Positions 28,010 through 36,035 of a DNA stretch of 64,000 nt are shown one piece after another. The stretch comes from Campylobacter lari subsp. lari (lineage in GTDB: Bacteria; Campylobacterota; Campylobacteria; Campylobacterales; Campylobacteraceae). A program made the position numbers and the translations under genes. The notes under the pieces were generated by a model, which was not told the DNA's origin, made no database searches, and saw only the letters and a list, made by a program, of their open reading frames with translations. Within the stretch, counting starts at the first letter, position 1. Every line of letters starts with the position of its first letter. The stretch spans positions 1,426,001 through 1,490,000 of the forward strand of contig NZ_CP053830.1 in NCBI RefSeq assembly GCF_013372185.1, in the 5' to 3' direction.

Positions 28010-29692
28010 ATGTCAAATATCCAAGCTAGCGATGCTTTAAACTTACTAAGCATCGCTCCACAAAATGAAAATCCTAGCAAAGAAAGTAATAATTCAAATG
28101 GCGATGGGGAAGAATTTTTAAATTCTTTATTGCAAGCTATAGACGAAAAAGATGGAAGTTTATCAAAAGACTTTAAAGCACCACAAAAAGAAAATAAAAA
28201 TGAAAGCTTAAAAGAAACCATTAATGATAAAGCTCAACTAGACGAAAAGGACGCCTTAAAGCTTTTTGAGGGTGCAAATTTCATGCAAATTCTTTCTTTG
28301 CTAGAAGTTTTACAAAGTGACAGCAAGGATATAAAATTAAACAAACTTGTCCAAGACAATACTGCTATTTTAGCTCTTGAAAAAAACCTACACAAATTAA
28401 AAAATATAAAAAATATCAATGAACTTTTTAATATAGCAAAAGAGCTTGGATTAAATATAAAAAATATAAAATTTGAACAAATCAAAGATTTAAAAGAAGC
28501 TTTTCCAAATCTTGATAAAAAAGGGTTTTTTAAGGCACCAAATTTAAATAATAAAGATTTAATTGAACCACAAAAACAAAACAATACTAATGTTTTTCAA
28601 GATTTAATCAATCAAAAAATCACCAAACTTTTAAAAGAAGAGCCAAATTCAAGTAAAAATATAAAAAGCAAAGAAAACGAAGGTGTTTCTTTACTTTCTT
28701 CTGCTTTAAAAAATATAGAACTTCCAAAAAAAGATATAAAAGCAAAAGAAAATATTCAAAATGTAGATTTTAAAGAAAAATTTATAGAAAAAATTCAAGA
28801 TAACAAAGAAATAAAAGACACAAAAAATATAAAAAATATTAGTAAAAATGATAAATTAAATGATATTGAACTCATCAATCTAACTCAAAATTTAAACTTA
28901 AAAAAAGAAATTAAAGATAAAGAAAAAATAGATTTTAAAGAAGTATTAAAAAATGAAAAATTAACCACTAGTGAAGATAGTTTTAGTAAAAAAATAAGCT
29001 CTGTTTTGGAAAATTCAAAAGACTTAAAAGTTGAGTTAACAAATACAAAAAATACTCAAAATTTACAAAATCAAAATCAAGATTTAAAAATTAGTTTAGA
29101 AAATTTATTAAATCCTCAAGAAAAACAATTAAAAACAGAAAAAAATACTCAAAACACAGATATTTTTAGTGACATTTTCAAAAACACCAAAGAACTTACA
29201 AAAGATGATAGTGATCATAATGAAGAAAATTTAAATTCTTACGTGAAAGAAATGAATAGAGTTTCTAATAATTTTGTGAAAAATCAAAATATTCCTATGA
29301 AAGAAACTTTCAATGATTTTGCCCAAGAATTTAAAGACAAACTAGAAAGTTATAAAGCACCTATTACAAGATTTAGTATCACTTTAAATCCTCATAATTT
29401 AGGAGAAGTGGAAGTAACACTAGTTCAAAGAGGATCTAATCTAAACATTAGCTTTAATTCTAATCAAAATACTTTAAATCTTTTCATGCAACATCAAGCT
29501 GAGTTTAAAAATGCTTTGGTAAATATGGGCTTTACTAACTTAGAAATGAATTTTAGTGATCAAGGAAGAAAAGAACAAAATCAACAACAAAAACACAAAC
29601 AAAACAACAACAGCAAGGAAGATAAGGTGAATTTTGAAAGAGAAATTCAAGAAAAACCGAGTTTAGAAATGGTTTTAGCAAAATATTTTTAA
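28010..29692 (+). CDS. fliK: Flagellar hook-length control protein FliK
   Basis: Exported molecular ruler that sets hook length and switches export specificity. The protein has 560 residues. Residues 91-174 form the module shared with the preceding gene. The middle (about 180-430) is low-complexity, rich in Lys, Asn, Glu and Asp, with many repeated KNIK and KEN strings, as expected for the elongated ruler part. The C-terminal switch domain is conserved (ITRFSITLNPHNLGEVEVTLVQRG, about 453-476, then ALVNMGFTNLEMNF). The tail is Gln/Asn/Lys-rich. It sits between the small gene and flgD under the same sigma54 promoter. Confidence 0.9.
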   Translation: MSNIQASDALNLLSIAPQNENPSKESNNSNGDGEEFLNSLLQAIDEKDGSLSKDFKAPQKENKNESLKETINDKAQLDEKDALKLFEGANFMQILSLLEVLQSDSKDIKLNKLVQDNTAILALEKNLHKLKNIKNINELFNIAKELGLNIKNIKFEQIKDLKEAFPNLDKKGFFKAPNLNNKDLIEPQKQNNTNVFQDLINQKITKLLKEEPNSSKNIKSKENEGVSLLSSALKNIELPKKDIKAKENIQNVDFKEKFIEKIQDNKEIKDTKNIKNISKNDKLNDIELINLTQNLNLKKEIKDKEKIDFKEVLKNEKLTTSEDSFSKKISSVLENSKDLKVELTNTKNTQNLQNQNQDLKISLENLLNPQEKQLKTEKNTQNTDIFSDIFKNTKELTKDDSDHNEENLNSYVKEMNRVSNNFVKNQNIPMKETFNDFAQEFKDKLESYKAPITRFSITLNPHNLGEVEVTLVQRGSNLNISFNSNQNTLNLFMQHQAEFKNALVNMGFTNLEMNFSDQGRKEQNQQQKHKQNNNSKEDKVNFEREIQEKPSLEMVLAKYF

Positions 29693-29742
29693 GTGGAATA
29701 TTTTTTGCTTTAAGCTTTAAAAATATATAAAAAAGGATTTTT

Positions 29743-30753
29743 ATGTCAAATATAAATACACAAAACTTACAAGGTCCTTTAGCGGCATTAAATACCAAAG
29801 ATATGCCAATGAACCCAAACAATAAAGCAGGTGAAAGTAGTGGTGATAGCGGTTTAGTCTACAACCCTGGTGCAGAGCTTGATAAAGATGCATTTTTAAA
29901 GCTACTTTTAATCGAGCTTCAACACCAAGATCCAACCGATCCTATGGATACAGAAAAAATGCTTACTCAAACAGCACAACTTTCAGCACTTGAAATGCAA
30001 GATAATACCAATAAAACCATGACCCAACTAGTTGACGCTATGACAAAACTACAAAATTCTATTGCAGCAAGTACTGGTATGAGCGCATTAGCTGCAGTGG
30101 GTAAACTCGCAACAGTTAAAGATGATTATCTTGTAGTAGCAGATGATGATATACAATTTCAAATTAATATGTATTTACCAAAAGAACCTCAAAAAGGCAA
30201 GAAAACTGATATTGATACTGAAGGTTTTGAACTTAAGAAAAATGGTGAAGATAAATTAGATATCACAGGTAAAGTAGATAAAGAAATTGCTAAACCTGGA
30301 GAAACTATTTATGTAAAATTAGTTGATGATAAGGGTCAAGAAGAGACGGTTAAAGCAGTTGTTAGCGAAGATCAAACCTTTAAAATAATAGGACATAAAC
30401 CAAGTGTTGACATAAAAACAGCTAAAATCGATTCATCTTATAAATCAGATAGCGAACCTGTAACATTTACTATTTATAACGAAGCTGGTGATCCTGTAAG
30501 AACAATGAAAGTTAAAGATATGACTGCGGGTATGAAGCAAATTGTGTGGGATAGAACCGATGATAGTGGTAATCCTGTACCATCTGGCAAATACTATGTA
30601 AGAGCAAGTTACATAGGTGAAGATGGAAACACAGTCAACTCAACTTATGGTGCTTATCCTATAACTGGGGTTAGATTTGAAAATGGCGAAGCCTTAGTTG
30701 GTATGGGCGGAAGCTGGGTTAAATGGGAAGATTTGAAAGAAATCACAGGATAA
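29743..30753 (+). CDS. flgD: Flagellar hook capping protein FlgD
   Basis: Scaffold cap under which hook subunits polymerise. The protein has 336 residues. The N-terminal export and capping part has KDAFLKLLLIELQHQDPTDPMDTEKMLTQTAQLSALEMQ (about 45-83), the family signature. The middle and C-terminal parts hold the FlgD Ig-like region (VTFTIYNEAGDPVRTMKVKDMTAGMKQIVWDRTDDSGNPVPSGKYYVRASY) and a tudor-like end. Longer than enterobacterial FlgD through an extra middle segment. AAAAGGA precedes the ATG. A 50-base gap follows fliK. Confidence 0.96.
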   Translation: MSNINTQNLQGPLAALNTKDMPMNPNNKAGESSGDSGLVYNPGAELDKDAFLKLLLIELQHQDPTDPMDTEKMLTQTAQLSALEMQDNTNKTMTQLVDAMTKLQNSIAASTGMSALAAVGKLATVKDDYLVVADDDIQFQINMYLPKEPQKGKKTDIDTEGFELKKNGEDKLDITGKVDKEIAKPGETIYVKLVDDKGQEETVKAVVSEDQTFKIIGHKPSVDIKTAKIDSSYKSDSEPVTFTIYNEAGDPVRTMKVKDMTAGMKQIVWDRTDDSGNPVPSGKYYVRASYIGEDGNTVNSTYGAYPITGVRFENGEALVGMGGSWVKWEDLKEITG

Positions 30754-30757
30754 AACT

Positions 30758-32383
30758 ATGTTTACAGCATTTTATAATGGAGTTAATGGAGTTAAATCTC
30801 AAAGTTATGGTATAGACAATACTGCTCATAATATAAGCAATGTTAATACCGTAGGTTTTAAATACTCTGATGTAGCATTTAAAGATGTATTTTACAGCAC
30901 TGTTACAACTCAATCATACAACAAAGGTCAAACTGGTTATGGTAGTGTAGCAGGAGCCACAAATGATGTTTTTGAGCAAGGCCCTTTAGTAGCTACCGAT
31001 CATGAATTTGATGTGGCAATTGCTGGAAAAGGATTTTTTGGAGTTTCTAATGGCAATGGGGTTTATTATACTAGAAATGGTGCTTTTAGACCTGATGCAA
31101 ATGGAAATTTAGTAGATGCAAATGGAAATTATGTCCTTGGAACTATGAATCCATCATTACAAGAAATTCAATTAAGCGATAGGGTTTCAAATATTTTTGG
31201 GCAACAACTTGGTCAAAAAGTTACCACAGCTATCACAGGAAAGCCTAATGAAAATTTCCAAATAGGTGGAGTAAATACTCAAGGACCTATTTCTGTGCCT
31301 AAAAATTTATACCTACCACCTCAGCCAACCCAAAATATAACTTGGAGTGGAAATTTAGACACAAGCACAAAAACAGAAGCTGTAAAAGTAGATGTAGATG
31401 CTTCTAAATTTAATTTTACAAAAAATGAAGATGGAACGGTTAACATCTCAGGAAGTGTAAAAGATGAACAAGTTTTTGGTTTAAAGCCAGGTGATACTAT
31501 ATACTTCACAATAAAAGATGAAAAAGGCGCTAGCGAAACACTTCAAGCAACTTTAGATGAAAATTTAGCTTTTAATATAGAAAATAAAAAAATAGATAAA
31601 ATAGACCTAGAAAATGCAAAATTAGAATCTTCTCATTTGAGTGTAGAAAAAGAAGTGGCTGATAGCTCTGAACTTTCAGCAAAATTAATCAATCCTGATG
31701 GTTCTACTAGTTGGGTAAAAGTAAAATTAGATAGAGTTTTACCACAAAATGGCACAAATTTAGAATACAAAGCCGTTGCACAAGTGTATGATAATGATGG
31801 CAATAAAATAGGTGGAACTACCGAGGGTTTAATTACTTTTAATGAATCAGGGGCCTTAATAGGCAATACCCTAACTTCAGTAGATAACAATGGAACTAAA
31901 GTTAATATCAATCTTGGTTCATTTTATGACCCAAATAAGCCAAATTCAGGTTATGATGGACTTCATGCTTTGCAAAATAAAAAGCCTTCAGTTCACACAC
32001 AAACAGATGGCAAAGGCGAAGGATTTTTAAATAATTATGCTATAAATACCGATGGAACTATCATAGCAACATTTACAAACGGAGAGCAAATTCCTATGGC
32101 CAAGCTTGCTTTGTTTAATTTTACCAATGAACAAGGTTTGGAAAAACTAGGGGAAAATCTCTATGGGCAAACTGGCAATAGTGGAAATCCTACCTTTTTA
32201 CTTGATGCAAATGGAAATTTCAGCACAGCAACCTTTAAAGGCTCTTATTTAGAACAATCAAATGTGGATTTATCCGTAGCTTTTACAAATTTAATCACCT
32301 TACAAAAAGCTTATGATTCAAGTAGTAAAAGTATAACAACTGCTGATCAAATGATACAAAAAGCAATCAACATGAAACGCTAA
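30758..32383 (+). CDS. flgE: Flagellar hook protein FlgE
   Basis: Structural subunit of the hook. The protein has 541 residues, the shorter of the two FlgE-type proteins that campylobacters carry. The N-terminal D0 rod signature YNGVNGVKSQSYGIDNTAHNISNVNTVGFKYSDV is present, as are FDVAIAGKGFFGVSN and YYTRNGAFRPDANGNLV. The C-terminal D0 helix is AFTNLITLQKAYDSSSKSITTADQMIQKAINMKR. A repeated segment (about residues 205-260) resembles part of FlgD (GSVKDEQVFGLKPGDTIYFTIKDEKG against GKVDKEIAKPGETIYVKLVDDKG). It is the last gene of the operon, four bases after flgD, and ends in a hairpin. Confidence 0.95.
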   Translation: MFTAFYNGVNGVKSQSYGIDNTAHNISNVNTVGFKYSDVAFKDVFYSTVTTQSYNKGQTGYGSVAGATNDVFEQGPLVATDHEFDVAIAGKGFFGVSNGNGVYYTRNGAFRPDANGNLVDANGNYVLGTMNPSLQEIQLSDRVSNIFGQQLGQKVTTAITGKPNENFQIGGVNTQGPISVPKNLYLPPQPTQNITWSGNLDTSTKTEAVKVDVDASKFNFTKNEDGTVNISGSVKDEQVFGLKPGDTIYFTIKDEKGASETLQATLDENLAFNIENKKIDKIDLENAKLESSHLSVEKEVADSSELSAKLINPDGSTSWVKVKLDRVLPQNGTNLEYKAVAQVYDNDGNKIGGTTEGLITFNESGALIGNTLTSVDNNGTKVNINLGSFYDPNKPNSGYDGLHALQNKKPSVHTQTDGKGEGFLNNYAINTDGTIIATFTNGEQIPMAKLALFNFTNEQGLEKLGENLYGQTGNSGNPTFLLDANGNFSTATFKGSYLEQSNVDLSVAFTNLITLQKAYDSSSKSITTADQMIQKAINMKR

Positions 32384-32398
32384 TTTTAGCCTTTCATG
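32371..32398. terminator. Bidirectional hairpin after flgE
   Basis: Outer arms CATGAAA and TTTCATG with inner GCTAA and TTAGC. The structure spans the flgE stop and the stop of the convergent gene at 32394. Confidence 0.6.
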
Positions 32399-32837
32399 AT
32401 GGTTCTTTTGAATTTTTTTCTAAAATATATTTTATTTCTTGCTCAAAAAACTCATAAACCCTAAGTTGCACCAAAGCTTCTTCTTCATTTTTATCTATCA
32501 AACGCTCAAGTCTATGAAAATTAATCTTTTTTGCATATCTTGGATTTTTCTTTAAAAGTGAAGCAATATTTTTAAGTAAAGCATCTAAACTAAGCTCATT
32601 TTTTAAAACCCTATCTACATATTCTTTAGAAGTTTGCACTAAAATTGCTTGCCTGCTTTTATCATCTGGATAAACTTCACTCGCAATATCAGCCAAAACT
32701 TGCCAAATTTCTGCTTTTATAGTTTTATTTGCCACAATAATAGCCGCAAAAGATTTTGCTCTAAATTCTAAAGACAAATGACTAGGAACAAAAAATTCTC
32801 TAAATTTAGATAAAAAGTTTGTAAATATACTCAACAT
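32394..32837 (-). CDS. Hypothetical helical protein convergent with flgE
   Basis: The protein has 147 residues and no signal peptide or membrane helix. It is largely helical, with LSLEFRAKSFAAIIVANKTIKAEIWQVL, DIASEVYPDDKSRQAILVQTSKEYVDRVLKNEL and a basic patch KKNPRYAKKINFHRLERLIDK, and an acidic C-terminus. I do not recognise a function. A protein of this kind is encoded at the same place beside flgE in C. jejuni. Because it is on the opposite strand and does not share the sigma54 promoter, a flagellar role is only a guess. Confidence 0.7.
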   Translation of the reverse strand: MLSIFTNFLSKFREFFVPSHLSLEFRAKSFAAIIVANKTIKAEIWQVLADIASEVYPDDKSRQAILVQTSKEYVDRVLKNELSLDALLKNIASLLKKNPRYAKKINFHRLERLIDKNEEEALVQLRVYEFFEQEIKYILEKNSKEPS

Positions 32838-32885
32838 ACTTCACCTCAATGTTTTTTAAGATATTTTAAGATATTATTTCAACTG

Positions 32886-32988
32886 CCTTCTCTTAGACCT
32901 GTGCAATGCTATTTTTAAGCACCGCTTCAGGGTGGGAACACAGCAGAGCACTTAGACTTAGTGTGTGCCGCAGTCATCTGGGAGAGGG
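32886..32988 (+). ncRNA. ffs: 4.5S / small SRP RNA
   Basis: RNA component of the signal recognition particle. The apical domain is diagnostic: CAGG, GTG, GGAA tetraloop, CAC, AGCAG (around 32927-32945), matching the symmetric and asymmetric loops that bind Ffh. The ends pair (CCTTCTC at 32886-32892 with GAGAGGG at 32982-32988), closing a hairpin of about 103 bases. It lies in an otherwise gene-free 150 bases. Exact ends are judged from the pairing. Confidence 0.88.
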
Positions 32989-32989
32989 T

Positions 32990-34216
32990 TTAAAGTTTAA
33001 AATACTCTTTAATATCCTCACAAATTTTAAAGAAATTTACCCCATTTATAGTAGGATTTTCCTTAAAATTTTCAAACATTCCTTTAAAACCACTTTCTAA
33101 TTCTTTTGATTTTACACCATAGCTAATAGACAAAGCTGCTTCTATAAATGCTGCAAGTTTGTCACAACATTTTAAAGCTTTTCCATCTATAGCGCCATAT
33201 TCATCATCATTAAAAGAGTTTAAACTACCACTACATACTGATATATTTGCATTTTTATAAGTTCTATTTTCAAATTCATTTTTTATAAAAACATTTTCAA
33301 GATCAGATTTTTTTCTAATGCCTAAAATATAACTAAATTCATCTTTTAAAGAATGAGGTACAAAGGGAAGAATTTTTTCATTGATAAGTTTCATCTCATA
33401 TTCATTGATAATCTCATTTAAACCATCTATGCCATATTTTACCGGCGAGATAATATCTCTTGTTAAGCTTTCTGGTAAATCATGAAACAAAGCACAATAA
33501 AAATTATTCTCAAGTCTTTTATCGCATGCATTTACTTCTAAAGAATAAAAATAAGATAAAATCGCCACCACAAGCATATGCCCTAAAACTGCAGTTTCTG
33601 GAATTCTAGGAGTTTGAGCCCAACGCTTTTGAAAACGGAGTCTTCCGCTTAAGTCTATGATTTTAGCTATTTTTTGATTTAGCGCTATCTTTCTTGCGCC
33701 AATTAACTCATAATAATCTTCTAATTCTTCTTCTACCTTGCTTTTAATCTCATCAATATCGCTTAAAAATGAGCTAGTTTGATAAACTATATTAAATTCC
33801 CATCTTGTAGCAAAATACGAAGCAGCTTTTAAAATAAGCCTTTCTTTTGCATAATCTTTGCCTTGTAAAAACGCTTCATAGCGTTTTAAAAACTCGCCAT
33901 TTTCTATATCTTGTATCATTGGAGCAATTTTACTTAACACCCAAGCACTCATTTGATCATTTTTAGTTCTTAAAATTTCATGGTATACATCAGGGCGTAT
34001 ATCAGTTACTACAACCCTACTTAAAAACTCAAAAATTCCAGCTTCTATGATAAAGCGCATATTGACATCTTTTTCCATTTTAGCAATGAAATAAGCAATG
34101 ATAAATTTATGTGCTTGCTTATCAAGCTCGACCAAATTTGTCATTCTTGGATAATCATTCCATCTTGATATGGAAGCAGCTTTAAAAATATGCTCTATTA
34201 ATTCTACACTAATCAT
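32990..34216 (-). CDS. Tandem HD-domain phosphohydrolase
   Basis: The protein has 408 residues, probably a cytoplasmic metal-dependent phosphohydrolase of the YfbR (5'-deoxynucleotidase) type. The second half shows the full set: RWAQTPRIPETAVLGHMLVVA (His), then CALFHDLPESLTRDIISPVK (HD and ExxT/D), and a late aspartate in KCCDKLAAFIEAAL. The first half repeats the layout in degenerate form (RWNDYPRMTNLVELDKQAHKFIIAYFI, then FEFLSRVVVTDIRPDVYHEI), suggesting an internal duplication with one non-catalytic half. The nucleotide substrate is not evident. It stands alone between ffs and fic. Confidence 0.75.
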   Translation of the reverse strand: MISVELIEHIFKAASISRWNDYPRMTNLVELDKQAHKFIIAYFIAKMEKDVNMRFIIEAGIFEFLSRVVVTDIRPDVYHEILRTKNDQMSAWVLSKIAPMIQDIENGEFLKRYEAFLQGKDYAKERLILKAASYFATRWEFNIVYQTSSFLSDIDEIKSKVEEELEDYYELIGARKIALNQKIAKIIDLSGRLRFQKRWAQTPRIPETAVLGHMLVVAILSYFYSLEVNACDKRLENNFYCALFHDLPESLTRDIISPVKYGIDGLNEIINEYEMKLINEKILPFVPHSLKDEFSYILGIRKKSDLENVFIKNEFENRTYKNANISVCSGSLNSFNDDEYGAIDGKALKCCDKLAAFIEAALSISYGVKSKELESGFKGMFENFKENPTINGVNFFKICEDIKEYFKL

Positions 34217-34381
34217 TATTTTCCTTTTTTACTGTGATTTTACTTTATTTTATAATCTTTAGCAAATTTTGTTTTTATTTTACGATCTAATGTTTTATTA
34301 TTAAATAATCTTTTGCAATTAAGATGAATTTGAGACTAACAAGCTTGTATCAATAAAAATTACAAAACTAGCTTTAAACCA

Positions 34382-34990
34382 TCAAAAAAGTTCTTTTGTT
34401 TTATAGAGTGTATACCCTTCATAATAATAGCTTGCATCAATCCCTCTTGCAAAAATATTAAAACTATGAATATCATCACTCAAAGCATTTTGAAGTAAAA
34501 TTTTTATCTCTACATCTTTAATAGGGCTTCTTTGCATTGCCATTATATAATCTTCTTTATCTATCAAACTCCAATCAACCACCTTTTTCAACTCTTTTTT
34601 AAGTATTAAATCAAGCCAAATTCTCATGCTTCTGCCATTTCCTTCTCTAAAAGGATGAGCTACATTCATTTCTACATATTTTTCTACAATTTGTTCAAAG
34701 CAAGATTGCTCCATGAGTTCTATTTTTTTAATTGCCTCATGTAAATAAACAGCAGGAGCGAATCTAAAATTTCCTTTTGAAGTATTTACTTCTCTTATTT
34801 TTCCTGCAAAATCATAAATATCTTCAAATAATTTTTGATGAATTATCCTTAAGCTTTCAAAACTTCCTGCTTTTAATGTATCTAAAAAACCACTTTCAAA
34901 TAAAGCTTTTGCCTTTAGCTTGCTTATTCTTTCTTCTTCTTTGGCTAATTCTAGTTGATTTTTTATACCAAGTTTATTTGTAAGTATCAT
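34382..34990 (-). CDS. fic: Class III Fic adenylyltransferase with C-terminal inhibitory helix
   Basis: Transfers AMP from ATP to hydroxyl side chains of a target protein. The protein has 202 residues. The active loop is intact: HPFREGNGRSMR (H112 to R120), preceded by EMNVA and by the flap GNFRFAPAVYLHEA. Near the C-terminus SYYYEG (S187 to G192) matches the inhibitory motif (S/T)xxxE(G/N), placing the enzyme in class III, where this helix blocks ATP until it is displaced. The whole protein resembles the single-domain Fic of Neisseria meningitidis, which is controlled by oligomer state and autoadenylylation and targets gyrase. No separate antitoxin gene is present, as expected for class III. 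Confidence 0.92.
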   Translation of the reverse strand: MILTNKLGIKNQLELAKEEERISKLKAKALFESGFLDTLKAGSFESLRIIHQKLFEDIYDFAGKIREVNTSKGNFRFAPAVYLHEAIKKIELMEQSCFEQIVEKYVEMNVAHPFREGNGRSMRIWLDLILKKELKKVVDWSLIDKEDYIMAMQRSPIKDVEIKILLQNALSDDIHSFNIFARGIDASYYYEGYTLYKTKELF

Positions 34991-35052
34991 TTTAAACCTT
35001 TAAAGTTTATATTTTATAAGATATTTAATATAAACTTTATTAAATTTATGAT

Positions 35053-36033
35053 TTAAAACTCTTTTGCCTCGCTTAACTTAAGATAAATTTCATCATTTTT
35101 ACCAAGTTCTTTATGGTGATAAATACTAAAAATATGTCCTTCCAAACTCACACTTAACTCATAAAAATCCCCATAAAACACGCATTCTAAAACACTGGCT
35201 TTTAAAGTGGTTTGTGAAGTTGAAATTTGTATATCATTAGGGCGTAAAATGCCGTTTTTGCTTTGCAAATATGCTTTGAAATTCTCATCTAAAATGGTAT
35301 TTGGATCTATAAAAAATGCTTCTCCTAAAAAGCAAGCGCTATCTATATTTTTAGGTTTATAAAAAAGCTCTTTAGCACTTCCATAGTCTAAAATTTTCCC
35401 ATCCTTAATCAAAGCGATATTATCTGATAAATAAAAAGCATCGTCTTTATCATGTGTGACAAAAATAGCACTAAGCTTATGCTCTTTTAAGATATTTTTG
35501 ATTTCTTTGCGCATTTTAACGCTTAAAGTGTGGTTTAAATTTGAAAAAGGCTCATCAAAAAGTATGATTTTTGGTCTTGCAACTATAGTTCTTGCTAATG
35601 CTACCCTTTGGGCTTGTCCACCACTTAGTTCATTTGGATAGCGTTTTAAAAGTGTATTTAAATTTAAAATTTCCAAAACCTCATCAAGCCTTTGTTTTTG
35701 CTCATTTTTGCTTAAAAAACTTATACCAAAACATATATTTTCTTCTACATTCAAATGCGGAAACAAAGCATAATCTTGAAACAAAACTCCAACATCACGC
35801 TCTTGTGGGGCTAAATACACATTCTTAGAAGCAACTAGTTTATCCCCTATATAAATACTGCCATCATTGATTTCAAAAAAACCTGCTATACAACCAAGCA
35901 AAGAACTCTTGCCACAACCACTTTCTCCCAAAATACTGACAATCTCACCTTCTCTTAAACTCAAAGAAATTCCTTTTAAAACTTCTGTTTTTCCAAAAGA
36001 TTTATAAAGATTGTCAATTTTTAAGATTTCCAT
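35053..36033 (-). CDS. fbpC: Ferric iron ABC transporter, ATPase
   Basis: Energises iron uptake through FbpB. The protein has 326 residues. Walker A is LGESGCGKSSLL (about 33-44), the signature is NELSGGQAQRVALARTI, Walker B is IILFDEPFSNL, and the H-loop is IFVTHDKDDAF. The C-terminal part from about 235 is a small TOBE-like regulatory region. It lies 2 bases after fbpB and completes an fbpA-fbpB-fbpC operon, the usual order. Confidence 0.92.
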   Translation of the reverse strand: MEILKIDNLYKSFGKTEVLKGISLSLREGEIVSILGESGCGKSSLLGCIAGFFEINDGSIYIGDKLVASKNVYLAPQERDVGVLFQDYALFPHLNVEENICFGISFLSKNEQKQRLDEVLEILNLNTLLKRYPNELSGGQAQRVALARTIVARPKIILFDEPFSNLNHTLSVKMRKEIKNILKEHKLSAIFVTHDKDDAFYLSDNIALIKDGKILDYGSAKELFYKPKNIDSACFLGEAFFIDPNTILDENFKAYLQSKNGILRPNDIQISTSQTTLKASVLECVFYGDFYELSVSLEGHIFSIYHHKELGKNDEIYLKLSEAKEF

Positions 36034-36035
36034 TA

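Noticed and set aside
32906-33100. Apparent small protein across 32906-33100
   Set aside because: It lies over the SRP RNA and the end of the HD gene.
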